From Paenibacillus puerhi (GTDB taxonomy: Bacteria > Bacillota > Bacilli > Paenibacillales > NBRC-103111), in NCBI RefSeq assembly GCF_009846885.1, contig NZ_WUWM01000040.1:1-51350 (forward strand): a stretch of 51,350 nt of DNA, in the 5' to 3' direction. This document shows, one piece after another, positions 1-8,893 of the stretch; within the stretch, counting starts at the first letter, position 1; every line of letters starts with the position of its first letter. The translations under genes were made by a program, and so were the position numbers. The notes beneath the pieces are model-generated. The model saw only the letters and a list, made by a program, of their open reading frames with translations, was not told where the DNA came from and ran no database searches.

Positions 1-1
1 G

Positions 2-127
2 TCCGTGAACGATTTCGTACAAATTGGAGAAATCCATTTACCAAACGAAGAAAATAGGGTATTCTTGTCCATGGGTTGGATCCTTTTCGGTGGATTATGG
101 ACAGTACTACCTGCCATTCCATTGTAA
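2..127 (+). CDS. C-terminal end of a probable membrane protein (partial)
   Basis: Only the last 41 codons are inside the window, read in the frame starting at base 2 and ending with TAA at 125-127. The tail holds one hydrophobic stretch (GWILFGGLWTVLPAIPL) that would fit a final membrane helix. I do not recognise the family. It converges with the stalk-domain gene on the other strand, 24 bases away. The call rests on the open frame and the hydrophobic segment only. Confidence 0.4.
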   Translation, partial: SVNDFVQIGEIHLPNEENRVFLSMGWILFGGLWTVLPAIPL

Positions 128-151
128 AGGATCTTTTTTCTGTTCAGATAT

Positions 152-643
152 TTAAATGATAGAAGATTGTGAAGATTCAGAGAAAATTAATGCAACGCTA
201 GTGGTTTTGATTGATAAATTGATGTTCCGTGTAGTAAACGGTTTGTTTACCTTCAGTAAACCTGTCACCGTTTTCTGTTCGGGTGTAAAATGAGTTTCGA
301 TATCACCGATACTGATATACCCCTGTGAATCGTGTACCGTGAACATGCTGTCGCTCCCCAGATACACATCAATTTGAGGTTTATCAGGGTCAGAAATGCT
401 CTTTGATCGATAATCAACTGTTGCTCCAGTTGTTTCAGCAAATAGCCGTAGAGGTACATAAGCTTTATTGTTATAATTAAGAACTCCATTTTCACCCGTT
501 CCATCGATTTTCTTCACTTCTCCATTTACATGAAATTGAAGAACGGCAGGAAACAACAATGCCTGAATGGAAGGTGATGCAAACACAGCGGTTGAAGCCG
601 TAAGGCCAATTCCACATATGAGACCTAATATAAATTTTTTCAT
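152..643 (-). CDS. Secreted protein with copper-amine-oxidase-like stalk domain
   Basis: A 163-residue protein with an N-terminal signal peptide (MKKFILGLICG followed by a hydrophobic core and VFAS cleavage region at about residue 23). Residues about 35-75 contain the pattern seen in the copper amine oxidase N-terminal/stalk domain of Gram-positive wall proteins: FHVNGEVKK, then AYVPLRLFAETTGATVDY. These domains are thought to be structural spacers, not oxidases. I chose the ATG at 643 because GGAGGG lies just upstream; a TTG at 655 in the same frame would place the ribosome site inside the gene. The rest (residues 80-163) is polar and unrecognised. It probably acts outside the membrane; its ligand is unknown. 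Confidence 0.75.
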   Translation of the reverse strand: MKKFILGLICGIGLTASTAVFASPSIQALLFPAVLQFHVNGEVKKIDGTGENGVLNYNNKAYVPLRLFAETTGATVDYRSKSISDPDKPQIDVYLGSDSMFTVHDSQGYISIGDIETHFTPEQKTVTGLLKVNKPFTTRNINLSIKTTSVALIFSESSQSSII

Positions 644-690
644 AACTCCCTCCAATTTCTCATAATTGGGATATTTTCACTTCATACTCG

Positions 691-795
691 TGTATCTTTA
701 TTTTACTCTCCAGACCCAGGCTCGCCAATACTGTAATTCGGAAGCTCTATCGATGGATCGAACGGAAGCTGAACAAGCGAAAACCCACCGCGTAA
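691..795 (+). pseudogene. Possible 3' remnant of a transposase-like gene
   Basis: A short plus-strand open frame ends in TAA at 793-795 with a very basic tail, VIRKLYRWIERKLNKRKPTA, unlike random non-coding sequence. No start or upstream homologous part is visible, and the minus-strand promoter of the stalk gene lies inside it. The basic tail followed at once by a hairpin suggests the end of an old insertion-sequence gene. This is weak evidence. Confidence 0.22.
700..728 (-). promoter_or_regulatory. Possible sigma-A promoter of the stalk-domain gene
   Basis: On the minus strand, TTGGCG (728-723) is followed after 17 bases by TAAAAT (705-700). The -35 matches four of six positions and the -10 five. 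Transcription would begin about 50 bases upstream of the chosen ATG at 643. Confidence 0.4.
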
Positions 796-818
796 GGTTG
801 GTCGCCTGACGGTGGGTT
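782..818 (-). terminator. Hairpin at the end of the signalling operon
   Basis: A perfect 9-bp inverted repeat, AACCCACCG (782-790) and CGGTGGGTT (810-818), closes a 19-base loop. On the minus strand the stem is followed by a short T run (GGGTTTTC). It lies 60 bases beyond the stop of the REC-kinase gene and is probably its terminator. T runs on both sides are short, so strand and efficiency are uncertain. Confidence 0.45.
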
Positions 819-881
819 ACATTTGCTTTTTGTCCGAAAGTCTTTGACTTGTAAAAACGGGACTTTCCATCACATACTCAT

Positions 882-2075
882 TTATTTGGCGATGCTCAAA
901 TACTCCAGCTCTTCCAGTTCCTTGACCTGAATGGTGAATGCAAACTCCGCCCCTTGCCTAGACGGAACCAGCTCGATCGAACCGCCCATGAGCTGAACCA
1001 GATTTTTGCAGATGGCAAGCCCGAGGCCGGTCCCCCCATATTTGCGCGTCAAGGAGGAGTCCACCTGACTAAACGGCTGAAACAGCAATTCCCGCTTCTC
1101 CGGAGGAATCCCTATCCCGGTATCCGACACACGGAACTCCAGCGACAGCTTCCCTTCCGTGCGGGCAGCCTCATTGACGGAGACGTGGACGCCCCCTCTT
1201 TCTGTGAATTTGACCGCGTTGCCGATCAGATTGATCAGCACCTGCCTAAGCCGGGACTCGTCGGCTACGAGTACCTCCGGGAGACTTGGGTCGATATCGT
1301 AAGAGAGCTCCAGGGACTTGTTCTTGCAGTCGGCGTGAAAGATCTCGAAGGTTTCGATCAGGCAATTGCGTAAGTGCACCGAATTCTCTTTCAGCTCCAT
1401 CTTCCCCGACTCAATCTTGGTTAGATCGAGAATATCGTTGATAATATAGAGCAGAGCGGCCCCGCTGCGTCGGATCGTGTCCGTATATTCCCGCTGTTCG
1501 GAGCTCAGATCCGTTTCGTTCAACAGATCGGCCATCGCGATGACCCCATTCAGCGGGGTACGAATCTCATGGCTCATCATCGCCAGAAAGCTTGATTTCG
1601 CCTGTGCAGCCTGTTCGGCTTCCTCCTTGGCCCGCTCCAGCTCACGCGACCGCTCGTTCAAAAGCTCCGTTTGCTGCTGCAGCTTCTTCTGAGCTACGTA
1701 CATACTGACGAAGCCCTCGATTTTGGACTTCAGCGTACGCGGCACGAAGGGCTTCACAATATAATCGATGGCGCCTACCGAATAAGCCGTGAAGGCCAAA
1801 TCCTGCTCATCAGGCGCAGCCGTAATAAAAATGATGGGAACCGTCTTGGTCCGCTCTCTGGACTTGATCCACTGAGCCGTCTCAAACCCATCCATGCCCG
1901 GCATCTGAACGTCGAGTACGATCACGGCGAATTCATGCTTGAGCAAGCAGCGGAGCGCCTCTTCGCCCGAGGTCGCCTTGACCAGATCATAATGGTGATC
2001 TTCCAGCACAGCCTCAAGCGCCAGCAAATTCTCTGGTTGATCGTCTACAAGCAATATGCGGATCGCCTCGTCCAT
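882..2075 (-). CDS. Response-regulator/histidine-kinase hybrid (REC-HisKA-HATPase)
   Basis: A soluble 397-residue kinase with a receiver domain at the front (residues 5-120; acidic pair D11/D12, phospho-acceptor D55 in VIVLDVQMPG, K108 in IVKPF). A short coiled coil (130-160) leads to a HisKA domain with H169 in MMSHEIRTPLN. The HATPase domain shows the N box LINLIGNAVKF, G1 box VSDTGIGIP and G2 box GGTGLGLAI. There is no membrane helix, so its input is probably phosphotransfer from the large hybrid kinase in the same operon onto D55. It is the last of four co-directional genes, 11 bases after the CheR-like gene. The output partner is not visible; it could pass phosphate back to the REC-PP2C protein. 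Confidence 0.93.
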   Translation of the reverse strand: MDEAIRILLVDDQPENLLALEAVLEDHHYDLVKATSGEEALRCLLKHEFAVIVLDVQMPGMDGFETAQWIKSRERTKTVPIIFITAAPDEQDLAFTAYSVGAIDYIVKPFVPRTLKSKIEGFVSMYVAQKKLQQQTELLNERSRELERAKEEAEQAAQAKSSFLAMMSHEIRTPLNGVIAMADLLNETDLSSEQREYTDTIRRSGAALLYIINDILDLTKIESGKMELKENSVHLRNCLIETFEIFHADCKNKSLELSYDIDPSLPEVLVADESRLRQVLINLIGNAVKFTERGGVHVSVNEAARTEGKLSLEFRVSDTGIGIPPEKRELLFQPFSQVDSSLTRKYGGTGLGLAICKNLVQLMGGSIELVPSRQGAEFAFTIQVKELEELEYLSIAK

Positions 2076-2086
2076 TCAAACCCACC

Positions 2087-3007
2087 TCATTTATACTTCC
2101 GATAAATTTTTTCCCGGGCATCGATCGCCTCGTAACCGTCGGCATGACCGGTGAAGGCGATGGACTCCTTATGCCCGAGCACCAGTACGCCGGATATGCT
2201 CAAGCTTTCATAGAATAGATGATGCACCTGATTCTGCAGCACATTGTCGAAGTAAATCAAGACATTCCGGCAAAAAATAACATGAAATTCATTAAACGAA
2301 CGGTCCGTTACCAGATTATGCTGGGCGAACACGATTTTCTCGCGGAGGAACGGGTGAAACGCAGCCATCTCCCCGACGGCCGAATAATAACGGGAGAACG
2401 AATCCTTGCCCCCGGCATGCATATAGTTTTTCGTGTAGTCCTGCATTTTCTTCAAGGGATAAGCCCCGCGCTCGGCAACCTGAAGCACTTCCTCGTTAAT
2501 ATCGGTCGCATAGATGCGCACTTTATCGTAAAGGCCCTCCTCATAAAGGAGAATCGCCATCGAGTAGACTTCCTCGCCTGTCGAGCAGCCCGCATGCCAG
2601 ACGCGAATAGCGGGAAGCTGCCGCAGCAGCGGAATGACCTGCTCCCGAAAGGATGCGAATAGTGTAGGGTCTCTGAACATCTCGGTCACATGAATAACCA
2701 GATCGCCCAGCAGTCGTTCCATACAGTCGCGGTCATGCAAGACCCGCTCTTGAAGCGCGGAGACGGTTGATAGCTTCTCTCCATGGACGCGGTGCCAGAT
2801 CCGGCGTCGAATGGACGGATACGCATAATTGCGGAAGTCGTAGCCGTACATCTGAAACAAGCCTTCCAGCAGCAGACCGATTTCGATCCGCTCCCGTTCC
2901 TCCTCTTCCTTGTTGGGCAACGATTCCTCGCTTTGAAGATACACATCGCCCAGTCGACGAAGCGAATAAATTCCCGGCTGGCTCATGCGCAAGTTTTCGT
3001 CACTCAT
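2087..3007 (-). CDS. CheR-type protein-glutamate methyltransferase
   Basis: A 306-residue protein with the two-part CheR layout: a small helical N-domain (residues about 40-110; YGYDFRNYAYPSIRRRI, typical of CheR) and a SAM-binding Rossmann domain with HAGCSTGEEVYSMAI (138-152), ATDIN (167-171) and FCRNVLIYF (245-253). CheR enzymes methylate glutamates on chemoreceptors; here no receptor, CheB or flagellar gene is nearby, so the target may be the coiled-coil kinase encoded just upstream (inference). I chose ATG 3007 because it overlaps the kinase stop as ATGA, indicating translational coupling. A longer frame to 3094 would run inside the kinase gene and is unlikely. Confidence 0.88.
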   Translation of the reverse strand: MSDENLRMSQPGIYSLRRLGDVYLQSEESLPNKEEEERERIEIGLLLEGLFQMYGYDFRNYAYPSIRRRIWHRVHGEKLSTVSALQERVLHDRDCMERLLGDLVIHVTEMFRDPTLFASFREQVIPLLRQLPAIRVWHAGCSTGEEVYSMAILLYEEGLYDKVRIYATDINEEVLQVAERGAYPLKKMQDYTKNYMHAGGKDSFSRYYSAVGEMAAFHPFLREKIVFAQHNLVTDRSFNEFHVIFCRNVLIYFDNVLQNQVHHLFYESLSISGVLVLGHKESIAFTGHADGYEAIDAREKIYRKYK

Positions 3008-6000
3008 TTGCACAACCACACCCTCATCAGAGACAGCAGCTGTTCGGTATGAATCGGCTTGGTGATGTAGTCGGAAGCGCCGGCTTGAATACATTTCTCT
3101 CGATCGTCCTTCATCGCCTTGGCCGTCAAAGCAATGATCGGAAGACGATCGAACCGTTCATCGGCCCGGATCGTCCGCATGGCTTCATAGCCGTCCATTT
3201 CCGGCATCATGATATCCATCAGCACCAGGTCGAAGTCCGGCTCGCGTTCAAGCTGAGCGAGCGCCTGCTTGCCGGTTTCGGCAAAGGCGACTTCCATATC
3301 CAGCCCTTCGAGCAGGTTGGATAAAGCAAATACGTTGCGGATATCGTCGTCGACCAGCAGCACCTTTTTTCCGGAGAACACGGCTTCGATGCTGTGCAGC
3401 TTCTGCAGCACCTGCTGCTTCTCCTCCGGAAGCCGAGTCTCGATCCGGTGCAGGAAGAGCGAGGTTTCATCCAGCAGCCTCTCCGGCGACTTGACATCCT
3501 TGATGATAATCGACTCGGCATATTTTTTGAGCCGCATCTGATCCCGTTTATCCAGCGTCTTGCCTGTGTACAGGATGATCGGGATACGCCTCAGCGCCTC
3601 ATCGGCCTTAATCCGGTCGAGGAACTCGTACAAAGCCAGATCGCTGTGTCCATAATCGATCACCATGCAATCGTAAGGCTGCGCCTGCAGCCGCTTAATC
3701 GCTTCATTCTCATCGGAGATGGCCGTAATGCTTACGTCGTCATGCGAGATCAGCTCGATCAAAGCGTTATGGTTGGTTTCGGGAGACTGCAGAATCAACA
3801 GCTTCCTCAGATCGCTGTTCAGGAAGGTTTGGATATGAGCGAAAGCCTCCTCCAGCTGCTCCTTGCCGGACGGCTTGCGCAGCCAGGCAATCGCCCCCAT
3901 CGACAGGCCCTGCTGAATCTCATCTACGACCGAGATGACATGGACAGGGATATGACGGGTAGCCGAGTCGCCTTTGAGCTGGACGAGCACCGACCAGCCA
4001 TCGATGACCGGAAGCTGGATATCTAGCAGAATCGCATCCGGCGTATGCTTTCTCGCCAGATGAAGTCCTGTATCACCCTGCAGGGCTACTATCGTCTTGA
4101 AGCCGCGGCTGCGGGCCATCTCGAGCAGAATCGTAGCGAACTGCACATCATCCTCGATGATAAGCAGGACGCGGTCGCCCGGCTCGATGGCATCCCGGTC
4201 ATCCGTCAAGGAGCCCAGCAGCGGGCTGTTGACCAGCTTGCCGGAGCCCGGATAAGCATACGCGGCTGCCGCTTCCTTCTGTTGAATCGAAGGGTAAGCG
4301 GGCGGCTTGCGGAGCATCTCCGAGGCGGAAGCAGCTTCGCTCAAGGCATGATCCTGCTGCTCCACAGGAATATATAAGGTGAAGCAGCTGCCCTTGCCCT
4401 CTTCGCTGTCCAGCTCTATAGTACCGCCCAGCAGAGCCGCGAATTGGCGGCTGATCGAAAGCCCGAGTCCGGTCCCGCCATACTTTCGGCTTGTCGTGCC
4501 ATCGGCCTGCTGGAAGGCTTCGAAGATCAACTCCTGCTTATCGGCCGGAATCCCGATGCCGGTGTCCTGCACCTCGAAGGCCAGCAGCAGGCCTTTCTCC
4601 TTCGCCTGATCCTCATGGCGGCGGATCGTCACTTCTACGCTGCCTTTAGGGGTGAACTTCAACGCATTGGACAACAAATTTTTAAGAATTTGCTGCAGGC
4701 GGCCATAATCGGTTTCGATCCGGTCGGGAACCCCCTCCGAGATCCGAATGTCAAAGTCGAGCCCTTTCGTGCGGGCAAGCGGCCTGAAGGTTTTATCGAT
4801 GGAATCGACAATATCATGAATCATAACCTGCTCGGCTTGCACATCCATTCGTCCCGATTCCACCTTGGCCAGGTCCAGCACATCGTCGATCAGCTTCAGC
4901 AGGTCGCAGCCCGATGAGTAGATCGTCTCCGCATATTCGACCTGCTTGTCGCTCAGATTGCGGTCCTTGTTCTCCTTAAGCAGCTGAGAAAGGATGAGTA
5001 GACTGTTCAGCGGAGTCCGCAGCTCATGAGACATATTCGCCAAGAATTCGGTCTTGTACCGCGAGGCGAGCGCCAGCTCGAGCGCCTGCTCCTCGAGCGA
5101 CTGATTCACCAGTTCCACCTGCCGGTTCACTTCCTCCGTGGCGGTCACCTGCTCCTCAAGCTCCGCCGATTTGCGCATCAGCGCATCATTGGTTTGCTCA
5201 AGCTCTTCCTGCTGGCGCTGCAGCAGCTCCTCCGAGGCTTGCAGCGCCTTCGTCTGCTCTTCCAGCCTTTCATTGGACGCCTTCAGCTCATCCTGCTGGG
5301 AGAGCAGCTCCTCGGACTGGGTTTGCAGCTCGTCGGTCAATGCTTGATGAATGCGCAGCAGCTCTTCGATCTTCAGTCGTCCCTGAAGCAGATTAAGCAG
5401 TACGCCTACGCGCTCCGCCGCTTCCTCGACCAGCTTCAGCTCCAGCTCCGAGTACTCCTTGAAGCCTACCAGTTCAAATACGGCGATGACTTCGTCCTCA
5501 TATCGGACCGGCTGTACCGTCACGCTCATCGGCTCCATACCTCCGAAGGCGGAGCGGATCACGCCGTAATCGCCGGCATGCTGGGCGATCTTGATCGCCC
5601 GGCCATCCTTCGCGGCCTGGCCGACCAGACCCTCTCCGAGCGCCAGCATCCGGAGAGGTTGATCCTGACCGCTAGCATAGGAACCTGCCAGCTCCATCTT
5701 CTTCTCCTTCATGACGTCGGTCTGTACGACGTAGAAGGCGCCGCTGTATGCATCCAGCACGCGGGCTAACTGACTGATGAAGCCGTCGGCGAGCTCCTCC
5801 ACCTTATCGCTTTCCTGCAGCTCCCTATACAGCTTGTCGGCTTCGGTCTGCAGCCAGAGCATATCCTCATTGATCTTGTTGAGCTCGCGCTCCTTGATCG
5901 CGGACTGTTCGAGATCGTCAGCCAGCCGGTTGAACATCCGGGCGACCTGGCCGAATTCGTCATTCGACACCACAGGAATGCGAAATGAGTTTTCTCCCCA

Positions 6001-6675
6001 TTTGCTTCCGCTGAAGCTCGTGATCATGGTGGACAGAATGCCGACACCCTTGCTCATACTGTGGACGATCCAATACATGATGCCCGCACCCATAATAAGG
6101 CCGAGCAAAGTCAATATCCCTGTCATGCTAAAGGTCTGTTTATTCTGCACCAGCGTTGAGTTGACCTCACTGTCCATGAACTGCTCTTGAAGCTGATTCA
6201 AATCAGCCATGGATTGCATCATATCATCGCGCAGCTTGGTCCCTTCGCCGTTGCGCAGCTGGATCGCCTGCTGCTTCTTGCCCTCTTTGTACATCTGGAT
6301 GATCTGATCCGCATAGACCAGGAATGCATCGGTCCTGACCTGCAGGTTATCGACCAGCGAACGCTCGGCGGCATCCAGAGGAAGCTTATCGATCGCCTCC
6401 AGTTTCTTTTTAATGGAGTCTCCCAGCGTATTCATCCGCTCTATCGTACTGCCATTGGCAGCTTCATCCGTCGCCAGCAGCAAATTCCCCAGTGCCTGCG
6501 CGAGTTCGTAAGTTTCCTTCCGCATCTGCATGCTGATTTTCACTTTGGCATAACGGTTTTCATAAATTTCCTTGATACTGTTATCCGTACTGGTAAGACG
6601 ATTGATTCCGATGCCGGCCAGTGTAAATAAAATGACGAGCAGAATCCCGAATCCCAGCAGCAGCTTCGCTTTCAT
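3004..6675 (-). CDS. Large membrane hybrid histidine kinase (HAMP-GAF-HisKA-HATPase-REC x3)
   Basis: A protein of about 1223 residues. Numbering from the ATG at 6681, membrane helices at 7-27 and 187-207 bracket an extracytoplasmic four-helix-like sensor. Then follow HAMP (208-262), a GAF-like domain (295-435), a long coiled coil rich in E/L/Q (435-540), HisKA with H552 in FLANMSHELRTPLN, HATPase (N box SNALKFTPKG, DTGIGIP, GGTGLGLSI), and three receivers. REC1 (838-950) has D887; REC2 (958-1078) keeps D1009 but lacks the acidic pair and looks degenerate; REC3 (1105-1222) is canonical with D1156. The start is set at ATG 6675: GGGGA sits about 7 bases before it but directly abuts the ATG at 6681. 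Second gene of the signalling operon; it probably feeds phosphate to the neighbouring REC proteins. Confidence 0.92.
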   Translation of the reverse strand: MKAKLLLGFGILLVILFTLAGIGINRLTSTDNSIKEIYENRYAKVKISMQMRKETYELAQALGNLLLATDEAANGSTIERMNTLGDSIKKKLEAIDKLPLDAAERSLVDNLQVRTDAFLVYADQIIQMYKEGKKQQAIQLRNGEGTKLRDDMMQSMADLNQLQEQFMDSEVNSTLVQNKQTFSMTGILTLLGLIMGAGIMYWIVHSMSKGVGILSTMITSFSGSKWGENSFRIPVVSNDEFGQVARMFNRLADDLEQSAIKERELNKINEDMLWLQTEADKLYRELQESDKVEELADGFISQLARVLDAYSGAFYVVQTDVMKEKKMELAGSYASGQDQPLRMLALGEGLVGQAAKDGRAIKIAQHAGDYGVIRSAFGGMEPMSVTVQPVRYEDEVIAVFELVGFKEYSELELKLVEEAAERVGVLLNLLQGRLKIEELLRIHQALTDELQTQSEELLSQQDELKASNERLEEQTKALQASEELLQRQQEELEQTNDALMRKSAELEEQVTATEEVNRQVELVNQSLEEQALELALASRYKTEFLANMSHELRTPLNSLLILSQLLKENKDRNLSDKQVEYAETIYSSGCDLLKLIDDVLDLAKVESGRMDVQAEQVMIHDIVDSIDKTFRPLARTKGLDFDIRISEGVPDRIETDYGRLQQILKNLLSNALKFTPKGSVEVTIRRHEDQAKEKGLLLAFEVQDTGIGIPADKQELIFEAFQQADGTTSRKYGGTGLGLSISRQFAALLGGTIELDSEEGKGSCFTLYIPVEQQDHALSEAASASEMLRKPPAYPSIQQKEAAAAYAYPGSGKLVNSPLLGSLTDDRDAIEPGDRVLLIIEDDVQFATILLEMARSRGFKTIVALQGDTGLHLARKHTPDAILLDIQLPVIDGWSVLVQLKGDSATRHIPVHVISVVDEIQQGLSMGAIAWLRKPSGKEQLEEAFAHIQTFLNSDLRKLLILQSPETNHNALIELISHDDVSITAISDENEAIKRLQAQPYDCMVIDYGHSDLALYEFLDRIKADEALRRIPIILYTGKTLDKRDQMRLKKYAESIIIKDVKSPERLLDETSLFLHRIETRLPEEKQQVLQKLHSIEAVFSGKKVLLVDDDIRNVFALSNLLEGLDMEVAFAETGKQALAQLEREPDFDLVLMDIMMPEMDGYEAMRTIRADERFDRLPIIALTAKAMKDDREKCIQAGASDYITKPIHTEQLLSLMRVWLCK

Positions 6676-6744
6676 TTTCATTCCCCGTTACCCATCCTCA
6701 TCCCCAGCCTTAGGCCTTAGTCTCATACTTCCTCAATGGTAAAG

Positions 6745-7902
6745 TTAGAACGCATTGATCAGCACCAGGCAGATGTCGTCTTTGCGGGCTTCCATAATTT
6801 CCGCGGGCAGCACCTGCTGCACCAGATGCTCCGGACACCGGCCTTCCAGCACATGATCATGAAGGCGGTCGCGCAGAACATCCGCTTCGGAGCTCTCTGC
6901 CGGAAAGTCCGGCGGCAGCGGGAGCTCCTCTAGCAAGCCGTCCGTATACAGCACAATCCGGATCGGCTGCTCATAGGCGTACTTGCACTTGACAATATCC
7001 ATCTGGTCAAAAAAACCGACGGCGCAGCTGCCCTGATCGAGCGCCACCGGCTCCTTCCCTTCTTCAAACAAAAAACCGGGCGGATGGCCGGCATTGACGT
7101 ATTCGACCGTCCTGTTCTCTGTATCGATCAGCAAGTAGATAGCTGTGAAATAATAGCTTACGCTTGCACTCTTCTGATTCAACTGGTTCATGTACCGATT
7201 AAGCTCCGCCACGACAAATTCCGGGGAAACAAAGCGAGTGATCGTGTCTTGCATGACAGAGGAGATAAACATGCATACCAGCGAGGAGGAAATGCCATGG
7301 CCCATGATATCCAGAATTATAGCGCCATACCGATGCTTGTCGATGCGGTACCAGGCGTAAAAGTCGCCCGCAAGCTCCGAGGAAGGGTAATAAGCAGCCC
7401 CGATCGACAGCTGCTCCTGAATAAGCGGCAAGCTGAGCACGCTGCCCTGAACCTGTCTGGCCAGCTCAAGCTCGCTGCGGATGCGCGCCTCATTCTCCTT
7501 GTGCCAGTCCTTCTCGAACTTAAGCCGTAGCGCCACTCGAATACGGGCTATCAGCTCCACCTTATTGACCGGCTTCATGACATAGTCGATCGCGCCCGCT
7601 CCCATAGCCTCCGCCAGCTTGTTGGAATCGCCCAGCGCGGTCACGATGATGATCGGGATGTCCTTCATACGCTCGTCGCCCTGAATAATACGGCAGGCCT
7701 CTATGCCATCCATCTCGGGCATCATCATATCCAGCAGGATCAAGTCTACCGGAATTTTGCCTTCTTCCGCATGACTGTTCAACCGCTTAAGCAAATCGAT
7801 CGCTGACGATTCTTTCCAGAAAGATCCATATCCGGCGCTTTTCAAAATCTTCTCGATGACGATAATATTGACCGGATTGTCGTCCACAATCGCGATGTTC
7901 AT
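6745..7902 (-). CDS. Receiver-controlled PP2C (SpoIIE-type) serine phosphatase
   Basis: A 385-residue protein: receiver domain (residues 1-120; D7/D8, phospho-site D58 in LILLDMMMPEMDG, K110), a helical linker, then a PP2C/SpoIIE phosphatase domain (about 165-385) with metal-site aspartates in SSELAGDFYAW (D180) and ILDIMGHG (D198) and the late DDICLV motif. This is the RsbU-like class that dephosphorylates anti-anti-sigma factors in partner-switching systems. Here the receiver should gate the phosphatase in response to a kinase, probably the hybrid kinase encoded 64 bases downstream. No anti-sigma or STAS gene lies in the window, so the substrate is unknown. First gene of the operon, with its own promoter upstream. 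Confidence 0.9.
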   Translation of the reverse strand: MNIAIVDDNPVNIIVIEKILKSAGYGSFWKESSAIDLLKRLNSHAEEGKIPVDLILLDMMMPEMDGIEACRIIQGDERMKDIPIIIVTALGDSNKLAEAMGAGAIDYVMKPVNKVELIARIRVALRLKFEKDWHKENEARIRSELELARQVQGSVLSLPLIQEQLSIGAAYYPSSELAGDFYAWYRIDKHRYGAIILDIMGHGISSSLVCMFISSVMQDTITRFVSPEFVVAELNRYMNQLNQKSASVSYYFTAIYLLIDTENRTVEYVNAGHPPGFLFEEGKEPVALDQGSCAVGFFDQMDIVKCKYAYEQPIRIVLYTDGLLEELPLPPDFPAESSEADVLRDRLHDHVLEGRCPEHLVQQVLPAEIMEARKDDICLVLINAF

Positions 7903-7995
7903 GTCTTGTCGCCCCCAACTTGGTTCAATGCCGATTTCTTGGTCTGGGTTGCGGCCAGCGACTGCCCATGCCCCCGCAATTGTCCTCTTCTAACC

Positions 7996-8025
7996 ATTAT
8001 AGCGAACTTCCTGATATTATGTAAC
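7996..8025 (-). promoter_or_regulatory. Sigma-A-type promoter of the signalling operon
   Basis: On the minus strand GTTACA (8025-8020), an 18-base spacer and a perfect TATAAT (8001-7996) lie about 95 bases before the ATG at 7902. The -35 matches four of six positions. The remainder of the 296-base gap to the plus-strand stress gene shows no other clear signal, and I see no convincing sigma-B motif there. Confidence 0.55.
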
Positions 8026-8198
8026 CGCAACAAGGGCATTTGAAACATAAAGAGCTTGATTCATCGCGGAAAAGGCCGGGTAAATAGGGGACATGCAGGC
8101 CGGACTGCACGGCCTCGCCGCTCCAAGCCGTTCCGTCATTCCCTTCTGGCATCGACGGCAGGCATCAAGCGGCAATTCATTTCGGGAGGTACACATTC

Positions 8199-8615
8199 AT
8201 GAATACCAAATTCAAGCTGGCAGACCATACGGATCAGGCGATTCGCGCGATTCGCGAATTTCGTGAAGAAGGACACCCGCTGAGTGAAATATACGTGCTT
8301 GCCCATGAGAGCGACCGGACGGACGAATTAAGCAAGCTCACCGATGCCAATACGATCGGCATGATGGAGGAAGGCGTCGCGACGGCCTTCGCCAACCTGT
8401 TCCGGTCGCGCGGGGACCAGCTCCGCGCCAAGATTGAGTCCTTCGGCATCTCCGCGGCCGAAGCCGGAAGACTGGAGTCTGAGCTCGACAAAGGCAGAGT
8501 GCTGGTTCTCGTCCGGCACGACGAAGATAATCATGTGAGAAACGAGGAAGAGGCGGCCTTGCGCCGCGACCGTCGGGAGGAGACGTTCGTTCCCCCTATC
8601 GGAGGCTTGTATTGA
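8199..8615 (+). CDS. General stress protein 17M-like (YflT-type) domain protein
   Basis: A 138-residue soluble protein. Residues about 4-110 resemble the heat-induced stress protein YflT family of Bacillales: an early charged strand, VLAHESDRTDELSKLTDANTIG, and a strand ending VLVLVRHDE. The tail (EEAALRRDRREETFVPP) is charged and variable. Family members are induced by general stress in Bacillus subtilis; their molecular function is not known. The start ATG follows GGGAGG at a proper distance. The gene is divergent from the phosphatase-kinase operon, which is suggestive because RsbU-type phosphatases control stress regulons, but a direct link is inference. Confidence 0.72.
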   Translation: MNTKFKLADHTDQAIRAIREFREEGHPLSEIYVLAHESDRTDELSKLTDANTIGMMEEGVATAFANLFRSRGDQLRAKIESFGISAAEAGRLESELDKGRVLVLVRHDEDNHVRNEEEAALRRDRREETFVPPIGGLY

Positions 8616-8643
8616 CAAGACCGTCTTCCTTAGCGCGCAACGG

Positions 8644-8689
8644 GACAAGCTGACGCCTCCGGCACCAGCCGGCAGGGCTTCAGCTTGTC
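8644..8689 (+). terminator. Hairpin after the stress-protein gene
   Basis: A perfect 10-bp inverted repeat, GACAAGCTGA (8644-8653) and TCAGCTTGTC (8680-8689), encloses a smaller CCGGC/GCCGG stem. The sequence after it is only moderately T-rich (TTGCTGCTTTCC). It begins about 30 bases past the stop and probably acts as a terminator. Confidence 0.5.
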
Positions 8690-8893
8690 TTGCTGCTTTC
8701 CTGCAGTGCGCCCTCCTTGAGATCATCTTGCAACCGTTTTCTTTAACGGACCGAGCCTCTAAATTTTTTCTGCAAATGGACCTAAAAATCATGAACCGCC
8801 ATTCGATCCGTTTCGTCAAATTAGGTAATCATCCGACTGTCGCATCGCCCCCGGCGGACGCAGCAGATGTAGCCGACGAAAGAGGAAACGGAT

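Noticed and set aside
2087..3094. Longer CheR start at 3094
   Set aside because: It would overlap the kinase gene by about 90 bases and has no ribosome site; ATG 3007 overlaps the kinase stop as ATGA.
8041..8198. Sigma-B promoter before the YflT-like gene
   Set aside because: GGGTAA is present near 8079, but no GTTT-type -35 lies at the correct distance.
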